DNA of 64,000 bases from Chloracidobacterium sp. (GCA_025057975.1 JANWUV010000009.1:122247-186246); one strand, 5' to 3'. Shown: positions 34,327 to 43,810, numbered from the stretch's first letter. Notes: generated by a model from the sequence alone, not told the origin. Made by a program: numbers and translations.

Positions 34327-35540
34327 AAGGGCGGGCGATTCTCTGCTTCGGTGGAGAAGACTGGTGGTATCACCACCCCCACGCCAACAACCACCTGATG
34401 AAGCGCTTTGCACGCGACAATCAAGTGGTGTTTGTGAATTCAATTTCGATGGGGCTGCCCAGTCTCGGCAGCCCGGAGCTGGTCACCAAAATCCGCCGGA
34501 AGCTGCGCAGCTACGCTAAGTACCTTCGCCGAACGCCGGAAGGCATCTGGGTTATCACCCCAATTCTGTCGCCTTTCTTCGCCAATCCTACGTGGCGACG
34601 CATCAACCGCTGGCTTCTGGTCGCTCAACTGCGGCTGCTGCTGCGCTGGCTGCGCATCGAACATCCCATCTTGTGGATCGCCATCCCGACGGCGCGCGAC
34701 ATGGTAGGCCAGTTCAACGAATCTCTAGTTGCATACCATGTCTCGGACAAATATGATGCCAATCCAGTGGATACGGGTGGGCAGGTCGCCTTTATCCGCC
34801 AACTGCATGAGGAACTCATCGAAGCGGCGGATATTGTTTTCTACCACGGGTGGAAACTGCTGGCCGACGCCCGCCGGGGACGTGAAAAATCCGTGCTGTT
34901 GGAGCAGGCGGTTGATTTTGAGCACTTTGCCACAGCGCGGCATGGCGGTTGGGAGTGTCCTCCGGCGTTAGCGCCGATCAAGCGACTCGGAAAACCGATT
35001 CTCGGCTTTTTCGGGGCAATTGAACGGTGGCAAATTGACCAATCGTTAGTGGAGTACGTCTGTGACCGCCGCCCGGACTGGCAGTTTGTGTTTATTGGTA
35101 ATAAAACGGCTCCCCTGCGGATTGAATCGCGCCCCAATGTTCACTTCATTCCGGCGCAGCCTTACGCCGACCTCCCGGCCTTCGCCGCGCACTTCGATGT
35201 TTGCATTGTGCCAAAAGACGCCACACAGGACATCGTCAAGTACACCAGCGCCACCAAGGTCCGGGAATATCTGGCGACCGGTAAGCCGGTAGTTATCGTC
35301 CCCATTCCAGAGTTCGAACCGATGGCGGATGTCATCCGCATCGCTCGAACGCCAGATGACTTCATCCATCACGTCGAGGCTTGTTTGACGACGGATACTG
35401 AAGCCGACGCCGACCGCCGCCAGATGGCCGTACGAGACAAAACTTGGGACGCCCGTTTTGTCGAAGTGGCCGCCCTGCTGGAACAGGCGCTAACCCGGCG
35501 ACGGCAGCCCGCGCCGCCACCTACGGACGCCGCACGGTAG
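34323..35540 (+). CDS. Glycosyltransferase, GT-B fold
   Basis: This 405-residue GT-B glycosyltransferase resembles family 1/4 enzymes that act on cell-surface polysaccharides. The N-terminal domain starts RAILCFGGEDWW and includes HHPHANNHLMKRFA. The C-terminal nucleotide-sugar domain includes PILGFFGAIERW, WQFVFIGNK, NVHFIPAQPYADLPAF and the acidic/serine segment YTSATKVREYLATGKPVV, where the classical EX7E donor motif is only partly kept. There is no membrane segment, so it probably works at the cytoplasmic face. It overlaps the membrane-anchored FHA gene upstream by four bases, suggesting localisation or regulation by that adaptor. Donor and acceptor sugars are unknown. Confidence 0.82.
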   Translation: MKGRAILCFGGEDWWYHHPHANNHLMKRFARDNQVVFVNSISMGLPSLGSPELVTKIRRKLRSYAKYLRRTPEGIWVITPILSPFFANPTWRRINRWLLVAQLRLLLRWLRIEHPILWIAIPTARDMVGQFNESLVAYHVSDKYDANPVDTGGQVAFIRQLHEELIEAADIVFYHGWKLLADARRGREKSVLLEQAVDFEHFATARHGGWECPPALAPIKRLGKPILGFFGAIERWQIDQSLVEYVCDRRPDWQFVFIGNKTAPLRIESRPNVHFIPAQPYADLPAFAAHFDVCIVPKDATQDIVKYTSATKVREYLATGKPVVIVPIPEFEPMADVIRIARTPDDFIHHVEACLTTDTEADADRRQMAVRDKTWDARFVEVAALLEQALTRRRQPAPPPTDAAR

Positions 35541-35568
35541 TCCGGGTTTACGCCCGCCGGACGCGAAC

Positions 35569-35591
35569 GTACGATAAAAGTGTACGATAAA
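35569..35591 (+). repeat. Tandem direct repeat GTACGATAAA upstream of sigma factor gene
   Basis: The ten-base word GTACGATAAA occurs twice, at 35569-35578 and 35582-35591 (13-base period, little more than one helical turn). It lies in the 250-bp gap between the glycosyltransferase and the sigma factor gene. It could be a regulator binding site for the sigma gene, about 200 bases upstream of its start, but no promoter can be placed confidently. Confidence 0.4.
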
Positions 35592-35790
35592 GCACACCTG
35601 GCGTTTGCGCAGTGCGTAGCGTACAGCGTTCTCCCTCTCCGGTGTAGAGCATTCAGGACGGCGCGACGATGACGGCGACGGCTTCATCAGTACCCAACGC
35701 CCCGGGCCAACGCCTGACCGTCAGCTAGCTTGTGAGCGACTTTGTAGGCTGCCGCTTCCAACGTTGTGCGATTTCGGAGATTGGATAGCT

Positions 35791-37317
35791 ATGAGCCGGA
35801 ATGCCATGCGATACGAGATCGATCCTAGCGAGGAGATGTTTTCTTCCGAGGAAGAAGATCACCTAGCGTCGGAGCCATCAGATGACGACGCCAGCGACAC
35901 CATTTCGGTCTATCTCAAATCGCTGTCGCACACCAAGTTACTGACGCGACAGGAGGAGACCATGGTCGCGCGGGAGATGGAGCGCCATGAGCGCCGCGCC
36001 CTACGCCTGTTGTCGCGGGCGCTGCCGGTCGCCGCTTATGTTGTTCAGCTCGCCAAAAACTTGCAGGCGGAGGGACTTCGACTTTCCGATCTCCTGGTTG
36101 TTTCGCGCGGCGAGGAAGAGTCGGATGCGGAGCGGTGTGAAGCGCCGCTCAAGCCTGACATAGACGAACGGCAAGAACGCGCGCTGCGCGAGAAGTTCGC
36201 CGCTATTGAAGCGGCGCACGCTGGCATTCGCGCCATGGTGGCGCAACCCGGCTACAAGCACACCAATCGCAACTTCGACGTACGCCGGTTGCAAGTACAA
36301 ATCGGGCGCATTCTCTACAAAATACCTTTCAACAAGACCATCCGACGGCGCATTGAAAACGCCTGGGGTCACGTCGTGGATGAAGCGTTGACCCTCAAGG
36401 CGGAGCGTGCGCGGCTTGAATACCGACTCAAGGACGCGACCCTTGACGCCGCCACGACGCGCCTGCTCAAACACCAACTCAAGGCGGTTCGGGCGCGAAT
36501 CCGAGCGATGGAGTGCGATAACGCGCTGCCGCTAGACGCCATCATCGCCAACTGGAAGCATTTCGCCGAGGTCAAACAAAAAGCGGAAGCCTACAAACTT
36601 CGCATGATTGAGTCCAACCTCAAACTGGTGGTCTTTATTGGGAGGGACTTCATGGGGCGTGGACTCGCCATGGAAGACATTATCCAAGAAGGCAACATTG
36701 GTCTGATTCGGGCAGTAGAGAAGTTTGACTGGCGGCGCGGCATCAAGTTTTCGACGTACGCTGTCTGGTGGATCAAACAGGCGATTCAGCTGGCGATCGC
36801 CAACCAGTCGCGCACCATTCGCTTGCCCACCTACATGGTGGATCGGGTCAATCGCGTCCGGCGTGTGCTGCGCCAAATGACGACAAATGGCGACGAGGAG
36901 CCGACGCCGGAGGAAATTGCGCCGCTGGTCGGCCTGACGCCGGAAGACGTGCGGCAGGTGCTCAATGTGGTGGCAGAGCCGGTTTCGCTTGAGACGCCGA
37001 CGGCGGATGACGACGGCGAGCACTCGCTGGGCGACCTCCTCCCCGACCACAACAGCCAAGACCCCTTGCGCGCCTCAATGACGACGGAAATGGTGCAAAA
37101 CCTACGTGAGGCGCTCAGTCGCCTGTCGGCGCGGGAGTCAGAGGTGCTAATGCTCCGGTTTGGGTTGATGCCGGACGGCCGCGAATGGACCCTCGAAGAG
37201 ATTGGCGCGCGTTTCCAACTCACCCGCGAGCGGATTCGCCAGATTGAGATGCGCGCGCTGGCGAAGTTGAGCCACCCCAGCCGCAGCCGCAAACTGCGCG
37301 ACGCCCTGTACCTATAA
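35791..37317 (+). CDS. RNA polymerase sigma factor, sigma-70 (RpoD/SigA-like)
   Basis: This 508-residue sigma-70 factor has GGAG upstream of the ATG at 35791; an alternative ATG 27 bases upstream is less well placed. After an acidic N-terminus, region 1.2 is at about 38-75 (SVYLKSLSHTKLLTRQEE). A non-conserved helical stretch (about 100-260) is followed by region 2 (NLKLVVFIGRDFMGRGLAMEDIIQEGNIGLIRAVEKFD, then FSTYAVWWIKQAI) and region 3 (MVDRVNRVRRVLRQM). Region 4.2 has the -35-binding helix (WTLEEIGARFQLTRERIRQIE). There is no region 1.1, which primary sigma factors of many bacteria carry. It could be the housekeeping sigma or a close group-2 factor; the window does not decide this. Confidence 0.9.
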   Translation: MSRNAMRYEIDPSEEMFSSEEEDHLASEPSDDDASDTISVYLKSLSHTKLLTRQEETMVAREMERHERRALRLLSRALPVAAYVVQLAKNLQAEGLRLSDLLVVSRGEEESDAERCEAPLKPDIDERQERALREKFAAIEAAHAGIRAMVAQPGYKHTNRNFDVRRLQVQIGRILYKIPFNKTIRRRIENAWGHVVDEALTLKAERARLEYRLKDATLDAATTRLLKHQLKAVRARIRAMECDNALPLDAIIANWKHFAEVKQKAEAYKLRMIESNLKLVVFIGRDFMGRGLAMEDIIQEGNIGLIRAVEKFDWRRGIKFSTYAVWWIKQAIQLAIANQSRTIRLPTYMVDRVNRVRRVLRQMTTNGDEEPTPEEIAPLVGLTPEDVRQVLNVVAEPVSLETPTADDDGEHSLGDLLPDHNSQDPLRASMTTEMVQNLREALSRLSARESEVLMLRFGLMPDGREWTLEEIGARFQLTRERIRQIEMRALAKLSHPSRSRKLRDALYL

Positions 37318-37342
37318 AGCCACTCCCTCAAAGGCAACCTTC

Positions 37343-37675
37343 ATGCTGACGCTCAATGAATACCAGCAGGCCGCCGCACGCACCGCCGCCTACCCTAACC
37401 GTGGCGCCAACCTGATTTATCCGGTGTTAGGCTTGGCCAGCGAGGCTGGCGAGGTCGCCGGCAAGCTCAAAAAAGTCATCCGCGACGCCGACGGGAAGCT
37501 TTCCCCTGAACAGCGCGAGCGGCTTCTCGCGGAAGTAGGTGATGTGCTGTGGTACGTCGCGGCAGTATGCACGGAACTTGACGCCTCGCTGGAAGCCGTC
37601 GCCCGCGCCAACTTGGCAAAGCTGGCTTCACGGGCTGAACGCCACGTCATCGGCGGCGACGGCGACGTACGCTGA
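37343..37675 (+). CDS. MazG-like nucleotide pyrophosphohydrolase
   Basis: This 110-residue protein belongs to the all-alpha NTP-pyrophosphatase (MazG/RS21-C6-like) superfamily. The metal-binding acidic pattern is seen as GLASEAGEVAGKLKK and, one helix later, LLAEVGDVLWYVAAV, matching the EXXE...EXXD signature. Family members hydrolyse (d)NTPs to NMP plus pyrophosphate and cleanse nucleotide pools. It starts 25 bases after the sigma factor stop with AAAGGCAACC upstream, so it may be cotranscribed. It is convergent with the cvpA gene. The true substrate is not predictable. Confidence 0.88.
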   Translation: MLTLNEYQQAAARTAAYPNRGANLIYPVLGLASEAGEVAGKLKKVIRDADGKLSPEQRERLLAEVGDVLWYVAAVCTELDASLEAVARANLAKLASRAERHVIGGDGDVR

Positions 37676-37701
37676 AGCGATCTCCCACAACACGAGCGGG
37701 T

Positions 37702-38310
37702 TCACTTGCGCCCAGACGCCACAGCATTCGGGCGACCCGGCGCTGAACGTTCACCCGCCGCAGGTTCCCCCGGCGACGTCGCGCGCGGCAAAGCTGTTGC
37801 CTTCATCCGCCGCAGCGTCGCCAGGCCTTGCTCAAAACGACTTCTCAAGTCAGCCCGCCCCCACTCGGTCAGCAGGCGCGCGCCGGGTTTGATTAGCGGC
37901 GCTATGCGTGCGTTCAACACAAAAGCCGGCTGCGCTGGAAAGGCTGTCAAAACTAGGTACACAGCTGAGAGAATGAGCCAAGCGCGGCCGACGCCTAGCG
38001 CCATGCCGCCCAGACGGTCAAGCTTTGCCAAGGACATCTTCCGCATTGCCTTACGCAGGCGACGTGTCAGGAACGCCCCGCCGACGCCCGCCGCGAGAAT
38101 CGGCGCTAAAAACCCAAGGCCGTAGGCGATCGGCGACGCCAGCCCAAGCGCTGCGAAGCCGCGCCCGATGTCGTCGTAAAACACAAGCGCAACCACCAAA
38201 CCGCCCAGCAATGCGCCGACGGAAACCACCGTCTTGATCATCCCCCGTAGTGCGCCACTGACGATGGAAAAAACCAGCACCACCCCGGCCAGCCAATCAA
38301 ACGCCGTCAT
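37702..38310 (-). CDS. CvpA family membrane protein
   Basis: This 202-residue protein has four hydrophobic helices (about residues 5-27, 32-50, 60-80 and 100-122). The family features are the early DW..GVVLVFSIVSGALRG segment and LDRLGGMALGVGRAWLI in the third helix region. CvpA-type proteins affect colicin V export, envelope homeostasis and biofilm in other bacteria; the molecular role is unclear. AGAGG precedes the ATG. The gene starts 11 bases downstream of radA, so radA-cvpA form a minus-strand operon. The C-terminal tail (about 150-202) is basic and probably cytoplasmic. Confidence 0.82.
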   Translation of the reverse strand: MTAFDWLAGVVLVFSIVSGALRGMIKTVVSVGALLGGLVVALVFYDDIGRGFAALGLASPIAYGLGFLAPILAAGVGGAFLTRRLRKAMRKMSLAKLDRLGGMALGVGRAWLILSAVYLVLTAFPAQPAFVLNARIAPLIKPGARLLTEWGRADLRSRFEQGLATLRRMKATALPRATSPGEPAAGERSAPGRPNAVASGRK

Positions 38311-38321
38311 GCGAACCTCTT

Positions 38322-39713
38322 TCAGAAGAGCGCGTCGAGGGCGTCCAGCACTGACCGGACGCCGATAACCTCTAAACCATCGGGTACATCCAACCCCGGC
38401 AAATTTCCGGCGGGCATGATCACCCGTTCAAAGCCCATGGCGGCGACTTCGCGCAGCCGCGCCGCTGGTTGGCTGGTGGCGCGGACCTCACCAGCGAGGC
38501 CGACTTCGCCAAAAACGACCGTCGCCGGATCAATCGCCGTGTTGCGGAAACTCGACGCCAACGCCGCGACAATGCCCAAATCCACAGCCGGCTCGGCTAG
38601 CGTCAGCCCGCCGGCGACGTTGACAAACACATCATCGCCCAGCATCTGGAGGCCGGCGCGCTTTTCGAGCATCGCAATCAGCAGCGCCACGCGGTTTGGC
38701 TCAACCCCTTCGACAGTTCGGCGGCCGGTACCGTATTTGCTGCTGCTCACTAGCGCCTGCAACTCCACAAGCATCGGGCGCGTGCCTTCCATACAGGCGA
38801 CGACGACCGATCCGGCGACGCCAACGGGACGCTGCTGCAAAAAGAGCGCCGATGGATTCGCCACCGGTACAAGCCCCGAACCCGTCATCTCAAACATGCC
38901 CAACTCGTTGGTCGCGCCGAAGCGATTCTTGACGGCGCGAATGACGCGATGGTTGTGGTGGCGCTCGCCTTCGAAGTAAATCACTGTATCCACAATGTGT
39001 TCGAGCGTTTTCGGCCCGGCCAGCGCGCCGTCCTTTGTGACGTGACCGATGAGAAAAATCGGTATGCCCTGATGCTTCGCCAACAGCAAGCACTGCCCAG
39101 CCGTTTCACGCACCTGCGAAACGCTGCCCGGCGCACTGTCCAGCCGCTCGGAATAGGCCGTCTGGATGGAGTCCACAACGATGAGCGTCGGCTTGAGGTT
39201 GGCGACGACTTCGAGCACTCGCTCCAAGCAGGTTTCCGGCAACAGGTGCAAATCGCCGGGGCGCAAGCCGAGCCGGTCGCCGCGCAACTTGATTTGCCGT
39301 TCAGATTCCTCGCCGCTGACGTACAACACCCGCTCGCCCCGACAACTCAGTCCGGCGGCCATTTGCAGCAGCAGCGTGGATTTGCCGATGCCTGGATCGC
39401 CGCCAATAAGCAGGAGGCTGCCTGGCACAATGCCGCCGCCCAACACGCGGTCAAGTTCGGCTATTCCAGACGAAAGACGCAAGTCATCTTGGCTCGGCAC
39501 CTGCGCATAGAGCGTCGGCGCAATTTTCGCCGCCAGCTTCGCGCTTGCTTTTGAACCGCCTAACCCACGCGCCAGCGCCGCCGCTGAAACCGTCTTTTCC
39601 TCGCGCTCTTCGACAAACGAGTTCCACGCTCCGCAGTCAGGACAGCGGCCAAGCCATTTGCGGCTCTGGTAGCCGCACTGCTGACAGGCGAAAATCGTCT
39701 TTTCCTTGGGCAT
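38322..39713 (-). CDS. radA: DNA repair protein RadA/Sms
   Basis: This 463-residue protein is a RecA-like helicase-family branch-migration factor. It begins with a C4 zinc finger (Cys10, Cys13, Cys24, Cys27). The RecA-like ATPase core follows with Walker A GGDPGIGKST at 104-113, Walker B LIVVDSIQT and the RadA-specific KNRFG at 262-266. The C-terminal Lon-protease-like domain (about 290-463; DVFVNVAGGLTLAEPAVDLG, then GEVGLAGEVR) is complete but lacks a protease serine-lysine dyad, as expected. The ribosome-binding site at the ATG is weak. It is divergent from queA and followed closely by cvpA. Confidence 0.96.
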   Translation of the reverse strand: MPKEKTIFACQQCGYQSRKWLGRCPDCGAWNSFVEEREEKTVSAAALARGLGGSKASAKLAAKIAPTLYAQVPSQDDLRLSSGIAELDRVLGGGIVPGSLLLIGGDPGIGKSTLLLQMAAGLSCRGERVLYVSGEESERQIKLRGDRLGLRPGDLHLLPETCLERVLEVVANLKPTLIVVDSIQTAYSERLDSAPGSVSQVRETAGQCLLLAKHQGIPIFLIGHVTKDGALAGPKTLEHIVDTVIYFEGERHHNHRVIRAVKNRFGATNELGMFEMTGSGLVPVANPSALFLQQRPVGVAGSVVVACMEGTRPMLVELQALVSSSKYGTGRRTVEGVEPNRVALLIAMLEKRAGLQMLGDDVFVNVAGGLTLAEPAVDLGIVAALASSFRNTAIDPATVVFGEVGLAGEVRATSQPAARLREVAAMGFERVIMPAGNLPGLDVPDGLEVIGVRSVLDALDALF

Positions 39714-39811
39714 TTCGGGTTGCGTCCGGCTGAAATTTCAGCAATGAACGCACAAAGCGCGTTCCATGCGCCGTAAGCTTTCCACGAAAGGGCAACACCG
39801 CTCAATCCACC

Positions 39812-40861
39812 GTGACCATCCGCCTCTCCGACCTTTACTACGATCTGCCGCCTCACCTTATCGCCCAACAACCGTGCGAACGACGCGATCACGCCCGATT
39901 GCTTGTCCTCGACCGTCGCACGGGCGCGCGCCGGGACGCCTACGTGTACAACCTGCCGGAATTCCTGCGCAGCGGCGATGTTCTCGTTCTCAACGACACG
40001 CGCGTCTTTCCAGCGCGGCTCATCGGACGCCGTGAACCAAGCGGCGCTACGGTTGAGGTTTTGCTGGTGCGGGAACAATCGCCCGGCGTCTGGACGGCGC
40101 TCGTCAAACCGGGCCGGCGCGTCCGCGTCGGCGATCGGCTTGTTTTCGGCGACGGGTTGTTGCGTGGGCTCGTCACGGGGCGTACCGAAGACGGGCAAAG
40201 AACCATCGCGTTTGAAGACGTAGGCGACTTTTTCGCCCTCCTCGACGAGATTGGACGTACGCCGCTGCCGCCCTACATTGCGCGCGAGCAGGACAACCCC
40301 GCCGACCGCGAACGCTACCAGACGGTTTACGCCGCCGCGCCGGGTTCCATCGCTGCGCCGACCGCCGGCCTACACTTCACGCCGGAACTGCTGGCGACGC
40401 TCGCCGCCCAAGGCGTCGAAATCGTCAAGCTGACGCTGCACGTTGGCTACGGCACATTTCAGCCTGTCCGTACGGAGAACTTGGCGGCGCACCGCGTCGA
40501 GCCGGAAGTTTACATGGTGCCGGAGGAAACTGCCCGGCGCGTCACGGCGGCCAAGCGTGAAGGGCGGCGCGTCATCGCTGTTGGGACGACATCCACGCGG
40601 ACGCTCGAAACCGTCGCGCGCGTTACCAAAGACGGCGTGGAAATCGTCGCCGGACAGGGCATGACGGATTTGACCATCGTGCCCGGCTTTTGCTTCCATG
40701 TGCTTGACGGCCTCATGACCAACTTCCATTTGCCGCAGTCGTCGCTGCTGGCGCTGGTCGTCGCATTTGCAGGCTATACACCGGTGATGGACGCTTACCG
40801 GCACGCTGTCGCCGCCGAGTATCGCTTTTACAGCTACGGCGACGCGATGCTCATTCTGTAA
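39812..40861 (+). CDS. queA: S-adenosylmethionine:tRNA ribosyltransferase-isomerase
   Basis: This 349-residue QueA transfers and isomerises the ribose of S-adenosylmethionine onto 7-aminomethyl-7-deazaguanine in tRNA, making epoxyqueuosine. Signatures include LPPHLIAQQP near the N-terminus, VLNDTRVFPARL, AAPTAGLHFTPELL, LHVGYGTFQPVR and TDLTIVPGF..TNFHLPQSSLL. Length matches the family. The start is a GTG with no convincing Shine-Dalgarno close by; the usual QueA N-terminus (M-x-LSD-x-x-Y-x-LP) fits this start exactly. It is divergent from radA. Other queuosine genes are not in the window. Confidence 0.96.
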   Translation: MTIRLSDLYYDLPPHLIAQQPCERRDHARLLVLDRRTGARRDAYVYNLPEFLRSGDVLVLNDTRVFPARLIGRREPSGATVEVLLVREQSPGVWTALVKPGRRVRVGDRLVFGDGLLRGLVTGRTEDGQRTIAFEDVGDFFALLDEIGRTPLPPYIAREQDNPADRERYQTVYAAAPGSIAAPTAGLHFTPELLATLAAQGVEIVKLTLHVGYGTFQPVRTENLAAHRVEPEVYMVPEETARRVTAAKREGRRVIAVGTTSTRTLETVARVTKDGVEIVAGQGMTDLTIVPGFCFHVLDGLMTNFHLPQSSLLALVVAFAGYTPVMDAYRHAVAAEYRFYSYGDAMLIL

Positions 40862-40988
40862 CGCCGCGTACGAGCAACGTCCAAAATCGCTGGGCGGTCC
40901 CCCTTGCCCCGGACGAAACTTTCCATTGTTCGCTGCGTTCATGCGACTGTTGTCATTCTCAATTTCGCCTTTCGAGGTATTTTGCCCG

Positions 40989-43796
40989 ATGAAGCTTGCC
41001 TGCCTCCGCAGGCTAACCGGCGCTGCGTTGGCCGCCGCGTTATGCCTACCCAACCCGTTGCTCATCGTCACCGCCAAGGCCGACACGCCGGCGACCAGGG
41101 TGGCGCTGCCGCCCGGCGTCACGCGCGTCGCCAGTGTGGAAGGCATCACGGAGTATCGGCTTGAAAACGGTCTTCGCGTGTTGCTTTTCCCGGATCAGTC
41201 CAAGCAAACCATCACCGTCAACATCACCTACTTGGTCGGCTCGCGGCATGAAAACTACGGCGAGACCGGCATGGCGCACCTGCTGGAACACCTTGTGTTT
41301 AAGGGCACGCCGCGCCATCCGGACATCCCCAAGGAGCTTTCCGAGCGGGGCGCGCGCCCGAACGGCACGACGTGGTTTGACCGTACGAACTACTTCGAGA
41401 CCTTTCAGGCGACGGAAGACAACCTCCGGTGGGCGCTTGATCTGGAAGCCGACCGGATGGTGAACAGTTTTATCGCCAAAAAAGACCTCGATTCAGAAAT
41501 GACCGTCGTGCGCAACGAGTTTGAGGCGGGTGAAAACAGCCCGTACCGCGTACTACTCCAGCGGATGCACGCGGCGGCCTACGACTGGCATAACTACGGC
41601 AAGTCCACGATTGGCGCGCGCGCCGACATCGAGAATGTGCCGATTGAGCGCCTCCGGGCGTTTTACCGCAAGTACTACCAGCCGGATAACGCCGTCCTGC
41701 TCGTGGCCGGCAAGTTTGATGAGGAAAAAACCCTCAAGATGATTCACGAATACTTTGGTCCGATCCCAAGGCCAACGCGCGTATTGGAGCCGACCTACAC
41801 ACTTGACCCGACGCAGGACGGCGAACGGCAGGTCATCGTTCGGCGCGTTGGGGATACCAAAGTCGTTATGGCGTGCTACCACGTGCCGGCGGCGGCGCAT
41901 CCTGACAAACCGGCGGTACAGATTTTGGCCGGCGTCATCGGAGACACGCCTTCCGGGCGGCTGCACAAGGCGCTGGTGGAAGCCAAGGATCCAGTTTTGA
42001 AAGCGGCGTTCGTGCAGGGCTTCAGCTTCGATACCAAAGAGCCAGGCCTCGTCAACTTCGCCGCCGTGCTGCCGATGGCGTCCGACATCGAGGCTGTCCG
42101 CAAAATTTTTCTGACGACGATTGAGGAAACTGCCGGGGCCAAGCCGCCGACGGCCGAAGAAGTGGAGCGCATCCGACGGCAGTACCTTGCCGACATCGAG
42201 CAAACGCTCAACAACTCGGAACGGTTGGGCTTGGAACTCAGTGAATGGATTGGCGCGGGCGACTGGCGACTGTTTTTCCTCAACCGCGACCGGCTCAAGC
42301 AAGTCACGGTAGAGGACGTGCGGCGTGTCGCCAAAGCTTATCTCAAGCCTGACAACCGGACGGTGGGCCTGTTCATTCCGACGGAAAAGCCTGACCGCGC
42401 GGAAATTCCGCCGACGCCCGACGTAGCGGCGCTTGTGAAAGACTACAAGAGCGATGTCACGGTTGCGGCGGGGGAAACGTTTGATCCGACGCCGGAAAAC
42501 ATCGAGGCGCGCTCCATCTATCCTGCGCCACGGGGCGGCTTACAGATGGTGCTGCTACCGAAAAAGACGCGCGGCAACACCGTTACGCTGGCGATGAAGC
42601 TCCGGCTTGGGAACGCGCAGGCGCTGCGCAATCAGGCGGCGGCCGGAGCTCTTACAGCGCAACTGCTGTCGCGTGGCACAAAGAAGAAAACCCGCCAACA
42701 GATTGCAGATGAGTTTGACCGCTTGAAGGCGCAGGGCGGCGTGTCCGGCGACGCCACAAGCGTCAACTTCTACGTGACAACGACGCGCGAAAACCTGCCT
42801 GCCGTCATGCGGCTTGGTGCGGAAATCCTGCGCGAGCCGTCATTCCCAGAAAGCGAGTTTGAGCAACTCAAGCAGCAAACCATCGCCCGTATCGAACAAA
42901 ACCGCCGCGAGCCGCAGAACGTGGCGTTGGTTGCCTTCCGACGCCATATTGCGCCCTACCCGAAGGACGACGTGCGCTACACGCCGCTGCCCGATGAGGA
43001 AATCGCACGGATCAAAGCTGTGACGTTGGCAGACGTCAAACGTTTCTACGAGACGTTCTACGGCGTTTCCAACGCTCAGCTTGCCGTCGTCGGCGATTTT
43101 GACGCAGCCGAGATTGAAAAGCTTGGCAACGAGTTGTTCGGCGACTGGAAGGCCAAAACGCCCTTTGTTCGGATTGAAACCCCTTTTCAGGCCGTCCCGC
43201 CGGTGGATGAAACGTTTGAAACGCCCGACAAGGCAAACGCCTTCTTTGTCGCCGGGCAGCCGCTGGAAATCCGCGACGACGATCCAGACTACCCGGCCCT
43301 GGTTCTAGCCAGCTACATTTTCGGCGGCGGCTTCCTCAACTCCCGTTTAGCAGTGCGCATTCGCCAAACGGAAGGCATCAGCTATGGCGTCGGCGCACAG
43401 TTGCAGGTGAGTTCACTCGATCGCAGCGGAGCGTTTGTCGTGTTCGCCATCTACGCGCCCCAGAATCTGGCGCGGCTTGAGGCAGCTTTCAAGGAAGAGG
43501 TCGAGCGGGCCGTGCGGGAAGGATTCACACTAAAAGAAGTCGAAGTGGCTAAGGCCGGCTATCTCCAAGAGCGGCAGGTGGCGCGGGCGCAGGATCGGGA
43601 ACTGGCGCCGGGATTAGTCAACTATCGCTACCTTGGGCGGCGACTGACGTGGGAGGCTGATTTTGAGGCGAAGATCAAGGCCCTGACGCCGGAGCAGGTG
43701 TCGGCGGCGTTCGCCAAGTACATCAGCTACGACAAGATGAGCCGCTTCAAAGCCGGCGATTTCGCTAAAGTGAAGGGAGAAACACAGCCCAAGTAG
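40989..43796 (+). CDS. Exported two-domain M16 zinc peptidase (pitrilysin/PqqL-like)
   Basis: This 935-residue peptidase contains two M16 halves. The first is active, with the inverted zinc motif HLLEH at residues 97-101 and the downstream acidic segment LDSEMTVVRNEFEAGE. The second (from about residue 510) lacks the zinc motif and would close the chamber, as in pitrilysin and PqqL. The start was set at the ATG at 40989, giving MKLACLRRL plus a hydrophobic stretch and ADTPA, a good signal peptide, with GAGG upstream; an in-frame ATG 63 bases upstream is rejected. It is probably periplasmic and degrades small peptides. It is followed by a strong hairpin. Confidence 0.9.
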   Translation: MKLACLRRLTGAALAAALCLPNPLLIVTAKADTPATRVALPPGVTRVASVEGITEYRLENGLRVLLFPDQSKQTITVNITYLVGSRHENYGETGMAHLLEHLVFKGTPRHPDIPKELSERGARPNGTTWFDRTNYFETFQATEDNLRWALDLEADRMVNSFIAKKDLDSEMTVVRNEFEAGENSPYRVLLQRMHAAAYDWHNYGKSTIGARADIENVPIERLRAFYRKYYQPDNAVLLVAGKFDEEKTLKMIHEYFGPIPRPTRVLEPTYTLDPTQDGERQVIVRRVGDTKVVMACYHVPAAAHPDKPAVQILAGVIGDTPSGRLHKALVEAKDPVLKAAFVQGFSFDTKEPGLVNFAAVLPMASDIEAVRKIFLTTIEETAGAKPPTAEEVERIRRQYLADIEQTLNNSERLGLELSEWIGAGDWRLFFLNRDRLKQVTVEDVRRVAKAYLKPDNRTVGLFIPTEKPDRAEIPPTPDVAALVKDYKSDVTVAAGETFDPTPENIEARSIYPAPRGGLQMVLLPKKTRGNTVTLAMKLRLGNAQALRNQAAAGALTAQLLSRGTKKKTRQQIADEFDRLKAQGGVSGDATSVNFYVTTTRENLPAVMRLGAEILREPSFPESEFEQLKQQTIARIEQNRREPQNVALVAFRRHIAPYPKDDVRYTPLPDEEIARIKAVTLADVKRFYETFYGVSNAQLAVVGDFDAAEIEKLGNELFGDWKAKTPFVRIETPFQAVPPVDETFETPDKANAFFVAGQPLEIRDDDPDYPALVLASYIFGGGFLNSRLAVRIRQTEGISYGVGAQLQVSSLDRSGAFVVFAIYAPQNLARLEAAFKEEVERAVREGFTLKEVEVAKAGYLQERQVARAQDRELAPGLVNYRYLGRRLTWEADFEAKIKALTPEQVSAAFAKYISYDKMSRFKAGDFAKVKGETQPK

Positions 43797-43810
43797 CCTT
43801 GTTCACACGG

